DNA of 7,601 nt from an uncultured Alphaproteobacteria bacterium (GTDB lineage: Bacteria > Pseudomonadota > Alphaproteobacteria > Rhodobacterales > Rhodobacteraceae), in assembly GCA_929200295.1 (NCBI GenBank), contig CAKMZE010000097.1, positions 1,762 to 9,362 of the forward strand, read 5' to 3'. A program made the position numbers and the translations under genes. This document shows, piece by piece, positions 1 to 6,477 of this stretch (the stretch's first letter is position 1; each line of letters starts with the position of its first letter). The notes under the pieces are model-generated. The model was not told where the DNA came from. It was given only the letters and a program-made list of their open reading frames with translations, and did no database searches.

Positions 1-252
1 GTATCCGGGGAAGCGGTCGTATTGCGCTTTTGCAGCTTCGGCGAGCCCTTTGTGATCGAACCCGGCAACCATATTCCAAAGCCCAGAATTGCCATCAAGG
101 TATTCGCGGCCATGCATGTCATAGACATAAGGTCCTTTACCGTGGCTAAGGACAATCGTTCCACGCTCTGCAATCGTCGGCAGATCAGTGAAACCGTAAA
201 AAGAATGCGCGTTTGCGCGCTGTTCCCATGAATTGGGGGATGTCGTGTTCAT
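1..252 (-). CDS. class III pyridoxal-phosphate aminotransferase, N-terminal part (runs off the left edge)
   Basis: The first 84 codons are present, starting at the ATG at 252 and remaining open to base 1. The protein reads MNTTSPNSWEQRANAHSFYG, then a segment ending GPYVYDMHGREYLDGNSGLW at about residues 40-59, then VAGFDHKGLAEAAKAQYDRF at 62-81. A 'G-x-Y-V-Y-D-x-x-G-R-x-Y-L-D' strand followed by 'SGLW' is typical of the class III (omega-) aminotransferases, which move an amino group from an omega-amino acid or amine to pyruvate or a keto acid in the cytoplasm. The catalytic lysine and cofactor-binding residues lie beyond the window, so the amino donor cannot be told. The start is supported by an AAAGG ribosome binding site at 263-267 and a promoter-like pair just upstream. 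It lies on the same strand as the xdh-ABC cluster, but hairpins and its own promoter separate it, so it is probably a separate transcription unit. Confidence 0.85.
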   Translation of the reverse strand, partial: MNTTSPNSWEQRANAHSFYGFTDLPTIAERGTIVLSHGKGPYVYDMHGREYLDGNSGLWNMVAGFDHKGLAEAAKAQYDRFPGY

Positions 253-280
253 TGGGGTAAAACCTTTGTTCGTTTGCGCT

Positions 281-309
281 AGTTTACGGGGCGAATGAGG
301 TGCTGGCAA
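281..309 (-). promoter_or_regulatory. probable sigma-70-type promoter of the aminotransferase gene
   Basis: On the minus strand there is TTGCCA at 309-304 (five of six matches to TTGACA) and TAAACT at 286-281 (four of six matches to TATAAT), with exactly 17 bases between them. Transcription would begin near 274, giving a leader of about 22 bases before the ATG at 252, with the AAAGG ribosome binding site inside it. The 10-base perfect palindrome GGCAATTGCC at 305-314 overlaps the -35 hexamer and could be an operator half-site, or chance. This is motif evidence only. Confidence 0.5.
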
Positions 310-327
310 TTGCCTATCATCATGCCA

Positions 328-380
328 CTGGGGGCGGCCTGCCCCCAGACGAACCGATACCTGGGGGCCAACCCCCAGAC
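328..380. repeat. two tandem G-rich hairpin units between the ABC gene and the aminotransferase gene
   Basis: Unit one is CTGGGGGC (328-335), a 5-base loop, then GCCCCCAG (341-348): a perfect 8-bp stem. Unit two is CTGGGGG (361-367), loop CCAA, then CCCCCAG (372-378): a perfect 7-bp stem. Both continue with AC, so the 9-mer CCCCCAGAC occurs twice, 30 bases apart, which suggests a duplicated unit. Neither hairpin is followed by a T-run on either strand, so they are not classic intrinsic terminators. They sit 36 bases or more downstream of the ABC gene stop and could stabilise the 3' end of the xdh-ABC transcript or weakly terminate it. G-rich hairpins like these are, to my recollection, common dispersed intergenic elements in Rhodobacteraceae; copy number in the host was not checked. 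Confidence 0.6.
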
Positions 381-415
381 CCCCGGGATATTTCAAAACC
401 TAAGAATGAGGCGGT

Positions 416-1936
416 TTATCCTGCTTTTTGTGCCTCAGTGATGTCAGCGCCGCCGAGCATGAGGCCGATTTGATCGATTGTGAGCTCCTGCATCGGCTGC
501 GGGTCTGAGAGGTGGCCGCCATTAAGTGCTGCGAAATAGTCAGAAATTTCCATCAGCTCGTCGAGGTCTTGTGAAATGACGATGACGGCCGCACCTTTTG
601 TAGCCAAATCAAGCAGGGCTTGGCGAATGGCGGCGGCAGCGGCGGCATCAACGCCCCAGGGGGGTTGGTTGACGACAAAGACATCGGGGCTTTGTAAGAT
701 TTCCCGGCCGATGACGAATTTTTGCAGATTGCCACCAGAGAGGGAGCGCGCTGTATTGGCGGCACTTGGCGTGCGGACGTCAAATGTTGCGATGATCTTC
801 TCGCAAAGGCTTTGTGCTTTGTCCCAGCGCAGAAAACCACGGTTTGACAACCCCTCGCGGGTCACCGCTGTCAGAGCCGTGTTTTCGATCAGGGTCATAT
901 CGGGGGCTGCGGCATGGCCATTGCGTTCCTCGGGGGCTGCGCAAAACCCACGCGCCCGGCGATTATTTGGGTTGAGGTGGCCAACAGGGTCGCCGTTCAA
1001 CACCACCATATTTGCGGCGGTTTTCATTTCGCCAGAGAGGGCTGCGACCAGCTCGTCCTGGCCATTGCCAGCGACGCCGCCGATGCCATAAATCTCGCCT
1101 GCGCGCACGGAAAGATTTACGGTTTTGAGTGCGGTGCCAAAGCGGTGCGGGGCAGTGGCGCTCAGGTCATTTAACCTAAAACGGATAGCGCCAACGGCGG
1201 TATCGCGCTTTTGTGGGGTGGCCAGTTTGGCGCCGACCATCAGCTCGGCCATATCGCGTGCAGAGGTTTCGCGCGGGTCACAACTGCCCACCACAGCCCC
1301 AAGCCGCAGCACTGTCGCCGTTTCGCAAAGGCTGCGGATTTCTTCGAGCTTATGCGAGATATAGAGGATCGCTGTGCCTTCTTGTGCAAGTTTGCGCAGG
1401 GTTTCAAATAGCATCGTGACCTCTTTGGGGGTCAAGACGCTTGTGGGTTCATCCATGATCAAAAGCTTTGGGTCTTGTAAAAGGCAGCGGATGATCTCAA
1501 CCCTTTGCCGCTCACCTGCGGAGAGATCGCCAACGATCCGGTCTGGATCAAGTGGCAGGCCGTATTTGGCTGAAACCGCGCGTACTTGGTCTGCGATGGC
1601 GCGCAGTGGTGGTGGGGTCTCCATGCCCAAGGCGATGTTTTCGGCCACGTTCAAGGCGTCAAAAAGCGAGAAGTGTTGAAACACCATCGCCACCCCTGCG
1701 CTGCGCGCCGCATGAGGGGCTGCGGGTGTATAGGGCGCACCAAGAAGTGTCATCTCGCCGCTGTCTGGGGTCACAAGACCATAGATCGTTTTGACAAGCG
1801 TGGATTTTCCCGCCCCATTCTCACCCAAGAGCGCGTGGATTTCACCTGGCATAATCTCAAATGAGACGTCTTGATTGGCGATCACGCCGGGATAAGCCTT
1901 GCTGAGACTATTGAGCGTCAAAAGCGGTGTTGTCAT
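416..1936 (-). CDS. ATP-binding protein (two ABC domains) of a nucleoside/purine-type ABC importer
   Basis: The 506-residue protein has two fused ABC domains, as in the CUT2/nucleoside importer group (RbsA, NupA/YufO-like). It would sit on the inner face of the cytoplasmic membrane and drive uptake by ATP hydrolysis. Domain 1 is intact: Walker A GENGAGKST (38-46), Q-loop Gln87, signature LSAGERQRVEI (138-148), Walker B LLIMDEP (158-164), switch His195. Domain 2 is degenerate at the same points as relatives: the P-loop reads GVAGNGQDE (no Lys, 287-295), the signature LSGGNLQKF is intact (399-407), Walker B reads VFVVNQPPWGVD (419-430), and the switch position is Gln456. So one ATP site is probably dead, which is normal for the group. 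A run of six alanines (431-436) is a minor oddity. The ATG at 1936 is preferred over an in-frame TTG at 2005 because GAGGA lies just upstream and the longer form would overlap xdhC. It follows xdhC by 31 bases, which suggests purine or nucleoside transport. No permease or binding protein follows. Confidence 0.92.
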   Translation of the reverse strand: MTTPLLTLNSLSKAYPGVIANQDVSFEIMPGEIHALLGENGAGKSTLVKTIYGLVTPDSGEMTLLGAPYTPAAPHAARSAGVAMVFQHFSLFDALNVAENIALGMETPPPLRAIADQVRAVSAKYGLPLDPDRIVGDLSAGERQRVEIIRCLLQDPKLLIMDEPTSVLTPKEVTMLFETLRKLAQEGTAILYISHKLEEIRSLCETATVLRLGAVVGSCDPRETSARDMAELMVGAKLATPQKRDTAVGAIRFRLNDLSATAPHRFGTALKTVNLSVRAGEIYGIGGVAGNGQDELVAALSGEMKTAANMVVLNGDPVGHLNPNNRRARGFCAAPEERNGHAAAPDMTLIENTALTAVTREGLSNRGFLRWDKAQSLCEKIIATFDVRTPSAANTARSLSGGNLQKFVIGREILQSPDVFVVNQPPWGVDAAAAAAIRQALLDLATKGAAVIVISQDLDELMEISDYFAALNGGHLSDPQPMQELTIDQIGLMLGGADITEAQKAG

Positions 1937-1967
1937 TGGGTCCTCATCTGCCGGGGCATCGTGCGAT

Positions 1968-2696
1968 TCACTGCGATAAAAGCGCAGAAGCCACGCCAAT
2001 TGCAATCACTTGCGGATGTTTTCCGAGCTTTGGATCACCGATGGGGCATGTAATGCGGGATATTTCTGTGTCGGTGTGTCCCATAGCGCGCAAGCGGCTT
2101 TGGAACCGCGCCCATTTTGTTGCCGATCCAATAAGCCCCAATTGTGCAAACCCGTGGTGTAAGAGCGCATCACACAGGGCGAGATCAATGTCATGCGCGT
2201 AGGTCATGATCAGATGTGCCGCGTCTTGCGGGGCATGGCGCACGGCGCGCGGCATTGTTGCGGCTACCAGAGGCGCAACAGTTGCGGGCAACGCAGAGGG
2301 CAGGCGGTCAGTATGATCATCAACAAGGGTGATCCGGCGGTCCTCTAAGGGGGCGATCACCTTAGCAACCGCGCGCCCGACATGCCCAGCGCCCCATATC
2401 CAAAGCGGGCAGTTTGTAATCGGCGTGATAGCTGCGCCGCGTTCAAAGGATAAGGTCACGGTGCCGCCGCAGCATTGCCCTAGCGCGGGACCCAAAGGAA
2501 AGACGCGTGATGTCGCGTCTTGGGGTGCATCCATGAGCATATCGCGGGCGATGCGGGTGGCCTCCCATTCCAAGGTGCCACCACCGATTGAGCCAGTTTG
2601 ACCCTCCGCAAAGACCTGCATCGCGGCCCCGCTATCGCGCGGGGCAGAGCCCTTCGTCTCTTTGATTGTGACAGTGATCCAGTTTGCGGATGTCAT
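1968..2696 (-). CDS. xdhC: XdhC, molybdenum cofactor insertion/sulfuration chaperone for xanthine dehydrogenase
   Basis: The 242-residue protein has the XdhC/CoxI family order: KETKGSAPRDSGAAM (12-26), SIGGGTLEWEA (36-46), QCCGG (74-78), a Rossmann-like segment PLWIWGAGHVGRAVA (97-111), GLIGSATKWARF (187-198) and CPIGDPKLGKHPQVIAIGVA (217-236). In R. capsulatus XdhC binds molybdenum cofactor, promotes its sulfuration and hands it to XdhB; it is not part of the finished enzyme. That role is transferred here by homology and gene order. The ATG overlaps the xdhB stop in an ATGA, and no AGG- or GAG-type ribosome binding site precedes it, so translation probably depends on ribosomes finishing xdhB. 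It is shorter than the roughly 300-residue R. capsulatus protein: it begins almost directly at the 'V-T-x-x-E-T-K-G-S-A-P-R' strand, without the usual N-terminal helix, and its C-terminus is compact. No alternative upstream start was found in the same frame. Confidence 0.93.
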   Translation of the reverse strand: MTSANWITVTIKETKGSAPRDSGAAMQVFAEGQTGSIGGGTLEWEATRIARDMLMDAPQDATSRVFPLGPALGQCCGGTVTLSFERGAAITPITNCPLWIWGAGHVGRAVAKVIAPLEDRRITLVDDHTDRLPSALPATVAPLVAATMPRAVRHAPQDAAHLIMTYAHDIDLALCDALLHHGFAQLGLIGSATKWARFQSRLRAMGHTDTEISRITCPIGDPKLGKHPQVIAIGVASALLSQ

Positions 2697-4972
2697 GCGC
2701 GTGCGCGGCCAATGGCATTGAAAATAGCCTCTGGCGTTGCAGGAGCATCGAGATCTGGGTCATGAGGGCCACAGGATGCAACAGCATCTGCAAGCGCCGA
2801 GAACGCAGCAATACCCAACATAAAGGGGGGCTCGCCAACGGCCTTGGAGCGATAGATCGTTTGCGCAGGGTTTGGCTGATCCCAAAGTGCGACATTGAAT
2901 ACATCTGGCCTGTCACTGCATGCGGGGATTTTGTAGGTTGATGGCGCATGGGTACGCAAATGCCCCTGATCATCCCAAACGAGCTCTTCCGTGGTGAGCC
3001 AACCAGCACCTTGGACAAAGCCGCCCTCGACCTGCCCCAGATCAATCGCAGGATTGAGAGAGGCGCCAGCATCATGCAGGATATCCGTGCGCAAAATCCG
3101 GTTTTCACCTGTCAGCGTGTCGATCACAACCTCGGTTAAGGCAGCCCCTTGGGCAAAGTAGAAAAACGGGCGGCCCTCGCCCTTGATCCGGTCCCAGCTC
3201 AGATCAGGGGTTTTATAAAACCCGGTGGCAGAAAGGCTGACACGGTTTTGATAGGCAAGACGCGCGGCCTGATCAAAGGGGATGGTTTGCGTGCCAATGC
3301 GCACCTGACCATCAGCAAAAACGATCTCATCTGCGGCACAGTGATATAGCTGCGCAAGGCATGCGCAGATACGATCTTTGATCGTGATGCAGGCGGCATC
3401 CACAGCCATGCCATTCAGATCAGCACCAGATGAGGCGGCCGTGGCGGATGTATTGGGGACTTTATCCGTATCCGTCGCCGTGATTTTCACCGCAGATACA
3501 TCCACGCCAAACCGATGTGCCGCGACTTGGGCAACCTTTTGAAACAGGCCTTGCCCCATCTCAGTGCCGCCGTGGTTAAGATGGATCGACCCATCTTGAT
3601 AGACATGCACCAATGCGCCCGCTTGGTTCAGGTGGCTTAGCGTGAATGAAATGCCAAATTTCACAGGCGCAAAGCCTAAACCCTTTTTCAAGATCGGGTT
3701 TTCCGCGTTCCAAGCAGATACCGCCATACGCCGTTTTGCGTAATCTGAGGTGGAAAGCAGGCGCGAGGTCAGATCATTGAGCACGAAATCTGTGACAGGC
3801 ATGTGATAGGGCGTCGTTTGCGCTGTTGTGCCTGTCGCATAATAATTACGCTGCCGCACCGTCACAGGATCAAGCCCGCGATCTGTTGCGATATGGTTCA
3901 TCACGCGCTCAATCCCTAAGACACCTTGCGGCCCGCCAAATCCGCGAAAGGCCGTCGCACTTTGCGTATTGGTTTTTAGCCGATGCGATGTGATGCGCAC
4001 GTCCTTGAGATGATACGCGTTATCCGCATGCAGCATCGCGCGGTCAGCCACCGGCAAAGACAGATCCTGCGCCCAGCCACAACGCGCGTATTGGGTAAAT
4101 TCAATGCCCAGGATCCGCCCCTTAGCATCAAACCCCACATCATATGCGATCCGAAAATCATGGCGCTTGCCTGTGATGATCATATCATCATCACGGTCAT
4201 AGCGCATCTTGCACGGCCGCCCTGTGGCGCGCGCTGCAATTGCGCAGGCCACGGCCAAGGCATTGCCTTGGCTTTCTTTGCCACCAAACCCACCGCCCAT
4301 ACGGCGCGTTTGGCAGCGCACAGCATGCATAGATAGGCCCAGCGCCTCTGCGACCTTATGTTGGATTTCTGTCGGATGCTGGGTCGAGGCGTTGATTAAC
4401 ATATCCCCGCCTTCTTGCGGGATGGCGAGTGCGGCTTGCCCTTCGAGGTAGAAATGCTCTTGCCCACCCATGGTGATCTGCCCTTGCAACCGATGGGGTG
4501 CGGTATTGAGAGCAGTATCTGGGTCACCTTTGACCCAGACCCGTGGGCCATCTTCAAATCGGCTGTTTGCAGCGAGCGCCTGGTCAATCGTCAGAATTGG
4601 CGTGTCGTCACTGATCGCAATTTTGCCCAAACGGGCCGCCTTGCGCGCCGCTTTGTGGCTTTTTGCGATCACAAGAAAAATCGGTTGCCCTGCGTAATGA
4701 ACCTCACCTTTTGCCAGCAGCGGCTCATCATGAACCGACGGGGACACATCATTGCTAAAGGGCAGATCCTCTGCCGTGAGAACGTCAATCACACCGGATG
4801 CTGCACGCACAGCACTCAGATCCACATTGGTGATCGTCCCGCAGGCAGTTTGCGATAGCCCAAAGGCCAAATGCAATGCGCCTTCGGGCAGTGGGATGTC
4901 ATCAACGTAACGGGCCTGCCCTGTCACATGCAAAGCAGCAGCATCATGGGGCAGAGGCTTTGCAACACTCAT
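2693..4972 (-). CDS. xdhB: xanthine dehydrogenase large subunit (molybdopterin-binding)
   Basis: The 759-residue protein is the catalytic subunit that hydroxylates hypoxanthine and xanthine at the molybdenum centre; its length is close to that of R. capsulatus XdhB. It opens with the 'T-G-x-A-x-Y-x-x-D' segment (TGQARYVDD, 17-25). Active-site landmarks are all visible. Gln171 in GGQEHFYLEGQ matches bovine Gln767, and Glu233 in GGGFGGKES matches Glu802. Arg343 in TAFRGFGGPQG matches Arg880. Phe439 and Phe443 in KFGISFTLSHLNQAG match Phe1005/Phe1009, and Glu714 in KAVGEPPFMLG (710-720) matches the catalytic Glu1261. HGGTEMGQGL (467-476) is the conserved cofactor segment. Keeping both Glu233 and Arg343 argues for xanthine dehydrogenase over an aldehyde oxidase. 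The start overlaps the xdhA stop by four bases (ATGA) and has a strong GGAGG seven bases upstream. The enzyme should be a cytoplasmic (XdhA-XdhB)2 heterotetramer. Confidence 0.97.
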   Translation of the reverse strand: MSVAKPLPHDAAALHVTGQARYVDDIPLPEGALHLAFGLSQTACGTITNVDLSAVRAASGVIDVLTAEDLPFSNDVSPSVHDEPLLAKGEVHYAGQPIFLVIAKSHKAARKAARLGKIAISDDTPILTIDQALAANSRFEDGPRVWVKGDPDTALNTAPHRLQGQITMGGQEHFYLEGQAALAIPQEGGDMLINASTQHPTEIQHKVAEALGLSMHAVRCQTRRMGGGFGGKESQGNALAVACAIAARATGRPCKMRYDRDDDMIITGKRHDFRIAYDVGFDAKGRILGIEFTQYARCGWAQDLSLPVADRAMLHADNAYHLKDVRITSHRLKTNTQSATAFRGFGGPQGVLGIERVMNHIATDRGLDPVTVRQRNYYATGTTAQTTPYHMPVTDFVLNDLTSRLLSTSDYAKRRMAVSAWNAENPILKKGLGFAPVKFGISFTLSHLNQAGALVHVYQDGSIHLNHGGTEMGQGLFQKVAQVAAHRFGVDVSAVKITATDTDKVPNTSATAASSGADLNGMAVDAACITIKDRICACLAQLYHCAADEIVFADGQVRIGTQTIPFDQAARLAYQNRVSLSATGFYKTPDLSWDRIKGEGRPFFYFAQGAALTEVVIDTLTGENRILRTDILHDAGASLNPAIDLGQVEGGFVQGAGWLTTEELVWDDQGHLRTHAPSTYKIPACSDRPDVFNVALWDQPNPAQTIYRSKAVGEPPFMLGIAAFSALADAVASCGPHDPDLDAPATPEAIFNAIGRARA

Positions 4973-6345
4973 GCGCTAACCTCCAGAATATCTGTATGTA
5001 GACTATTGAGATCCGCATAATACCGTCTCAGCATATTTTGCGCGGCTTCAAGCCGATATGCGGCCGAGGCACGCATGTCAGACAGCGGGGTGAAATCGGC
5101 TGCAAATGCTTTGCAAGCCTGCGTCAGCGTCGCCTCGGACCAAGGCTGACCGATCAGCGCACTTTCAACGGCAATGGCGCGTTTTGGAATGCCAGCCATG
5201 CCACCAAAAGCAATGCGCGCGTCACGAATGATGCCATCCTTAATGATTAGGTTAAATGCGCCGCAGAGGGCGGAAATGTCTTGATCAAGACGCTTGCTCA
5301 GCTTGTAACACCGCAGATTATTCTGCCCGCGCGGGATCGTGACGCCTGTGACCAGCTCGCCCGGTGCGCGGTCTTGTTTACCGTAGCTAAGGAAAAAATC
5401 CTCAATAGGCATGCTGCGTGTCTGCGTGCGGTGACGCAAATGCAATGTGGCGCCTAGCGCGATGAGCACCGGTGGGTTGTCCCCGATTGGCGAGCCATTG
5501 GCGATATTGCCGCCTAACGTGGCGGCATTGCGGACCTGCTGGGCGCCGTAGCGCCGGATCAGCTCTGCATATGAGGGGTAATCATCGCCTATAGCCTCAC
5601 GCAACTGCGTCATGCGCACAGCCGCGCCGATGTGGAAATGGGTTGCAGTCGTCTCGATCTCTTGCAAGGCGTCGCATCCGCCCAAAAACACGACCGGGCC
5701 CAAATCCCGCATCTGCTTGGTCACCCAAAGCCCAACATCTGTGGCACCCGCGATCAATGTGCCATCTGGGTTATCGGCATACCAATCCGCTAAAGCAGAA
5801 AGCGTGTCAGGCATGTAGGGTGGGCGGTTTTCGCCCACCTTCGTTTGTAAGAGCCGCGCATGATCATCGAGCCATGCAGGCACGGGTTCTTTTGCCGCGG
5901 CCTGAGCGGCGCGGATGATCGGGGCATAGCCTGTGCATCGGCATAGGTTACCTGCAAGCTGATCATCGTGATCCTCTTGTCCATTTTGATGGGCTGCGGC
6001 CATGCTCATCACAAATCCAGGCGTGCAAAACCCGCATTGTGATCCGTGATGGGTGATCATCGCGTCTTGCACAGGGTGCAAGGCGCCATCCTGCCCACAT
6101 AGCCCTTCAACGGTTCGCACCGCCTTGCCGTGTAGCTGTGGTAAAAACAAAATGCAGGCATTCAGCGCCCGGACACTGCCATCCGCGTCGGTCACCATAA
6201 CAGTGCATGCGCCGCAGTCCCCTTCATTACAGCCTTCTTTGGTGCCACAAAGCTTGCGGTCTTCGCGCAACCAGTCAAGCAGCGTTTGCGTGGGCGCTGT
6301 TTTGACTGTCACTGCCTCCCCATTGAGAAGAAACGCAACGTTCAT
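4969..6345 (-). CDS. xdhA: xanthine dehydrogenase small subunit ([2Fe-2S] clusters and FAD)
   Basis: The 458-residue protein carries electrons from the molybdenum centre in XdhB through two iron-sulfur clusters to FAD, and then to NAD+. The N-terminal plant-ferredoxin-type domain has Cys39, Cys44, Cys47 and Cys64 (KEGCNEGDCGACTVM; NAC). The second, helical cluster domain has Cys104 and Cys107 (QCGFCTPG) and Cys135 and Cys137 (NLCRCTGY). The FAD domain shows TLIAGATDVGLWV (196-208) and LGGNIANGSPIGD (277-289), followed by the C-terminal FAD-domain segment (YKLSKRLDQDISAL, 347-360). No cluster ligand is missing, and the length matches R. capsulatus XdhA (about 462). The ATG at 6345 is chosen over an in-frame TTG at 6462: homology begins at MNVAFLLNGE, and GGCAGG lies eight bases upstream. 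It is the first gene of the xdh unit and overlaps xdhB by four bases. That ribosome binding site lies inside a possible RNA stem, described separately. Confidence 0.96.
   Translation of the reverse strand: MNVAFLLNGEAVTVKTAPTQTLLDWLREDRKLCGTKEGCNEGDCGACTVMVTDADGSVRALNACILFLPQLHGKAVRTVEGLCGQDGALHPVQDAMITHHGSQCGFCTPGFVMSMAAAHQNGQEDHDDQLAGNLCRCTGYAPIIRAAQAAAKEPVPAWLDDHARLLQTKVGENRPPYMPDTLSALADWYADNPDGTLIAGATDVGLWVTKQMRDLGPVVFLGGCDALQEIETTATHFHIGAAVRMTQLREAIGDDYPSYAELIRRYGAQQVRNAATLGGNIANGSPIGDNPPVLIALGATLHLRHRTQTRSMPIEDFFLSYGKQDRAPGELVTGVTIPRGQNNLRCYKLSKRLDQDISALCGAFNLIIKDGIIRDARIAFGGMAGIPKRAIAVESALIGQPWSEATLTQACKAFAADFTPLSDMRASAAYRLEAAQNMLRRYYADLNSLHTDILEVSA
4980..4984 (-). promoter_or_regulatory. 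strong ribosome binding site of xdhB inside the end of xdhA
   Basis: The minus strand reads GGAGG at 4984-4980, seven bases before the xdhB ATG at 4972 and within the last codons of xdhA. It fixes the xdhB start and shows that xdhB can initiate independently even though it overlaps xdhA. xdhC and the ArsR gene lack such a site. Confidence 0.8.
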
Positions 6346-6350
6346 AATGT

Positions 6351-6410
6351 AAACCTGCCGCGTTACCAGATGGTGTTTGGGCAGATTTGCTGTCGATGCG
6401 GCGTAGACAG
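6351..6410 (-). promoter_or_regulatory. possible structured 5' leader of xdhA sequestering its ribosome binding site
   Basis: On the minus strand, AAATCTGCC (6388-6380) can pair with GGCAGGTTT (6359-6351). This gives nine base pairs with one G-U wobble, closing a 20-base loop that itself holds ACCA..TGGT (6374-6365). The 3' arm contains the AGG (6356-6354) that is the likely xdhA ribosome binding site, eight bases before the ATG. Immediately upstream, CTGTC (6410-6406) and GACAG (6394-6390) can form a 5-bp hairpin. GCCGC in its 11-base loop (6402-6398) is complementary to GCGGC (6361-6357) at the edge of the main stem, so an alternative pairing or pseudoknot is possible. I recognise no known riboswitch consensus. 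The dyad could equally be a protein operator, or chance. No folding energy was computed. Confidence 0.35.
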
Positions 6411-6432
6411 GCGAGCCCTTTTTGTTATGTAC

Positions 6433-6462
6433 TATGAAAGCGAGGATCGCTGTTAAGTGCAA
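6433..6462 (-). promoter_or_regulatory. weak candidate promoter for xdhA
   Basis: On the minus strand TTGCAC (6462-6457) is followed after 18 bases by TTCATA (6438-6433). Other A/T-rich hexamers such as TACATA (6431-6426) lie close by. Transcription from here would start near 6426 and give a leader of about 80 bases containing the two possible hairpins. A small dyad, AGCGA-TCC-TCGCT (6451-6439), lies between the two hexamers and could be an operator. The match to consensus is poor; the real promoter could instead lie before the ArsR gene, with read-through. Confidence 0.25.
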
Positions 6463-6477
6463 GCCTTTTTACGCCTC

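Noticed and set aside
328..385. G-quadruplex formed by the G5 runs on both sides of the intergenic gap
   Set aside because: Four closely spaced G-runs on one strand are not present; each run has a perfectly complementary C-run nearby, so hairpins are the better explanation.
576..1091. Plus-strand open frame of 171 codons opposite the ABC ATPase
   Set aside because: It is antisense to a gene with unmistakable ABC motifs. Its product is arginine- and alanine-rich with no recognisable domain, which is typical of a shadow frame in GC-rich DNA.
1937..2005. N-terminal extension of the ABC ATPase from a TTG at 2005 (23 extra codons)
   Set aside because: It would overlap the end of xdhC, lies before the family's conserved start, and the ATG at 1936 has a GAGGA site just upstream.
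2632..3108. Minus-strand open frame of 158 codons spanning the xdhB-xdhC junction in another frame
   Set aside because: Both overlapping genes are strongly recognised in their own frames; this is an out-of-frame shadow.
4173..4194. 8-bp perfect inverted repeat GTGATGAT/ATCATCAC inside xdhB
   Set aside because: It is explained by codons for an Asp-Asp-Asp-Met-Ile-Ile-Thr stretch and lies deep within a coding region, with no sign of a regulatory role.
4415..4858. Plus-strand open frame of 147 codons opposite xdhB
   Set aside because: It is antisense to conserved xdhB coding sequence and shows no family resemblance, ribosome binding site or promoter that would set it apart.
6346..6462. N-terminal extension of xdhA from a TTG at 6462 (39 extra codons)
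   Set aside because: Family homology begins at the ATG at 6345, which has its own ribosome binding site; the extension has no recognisable content.
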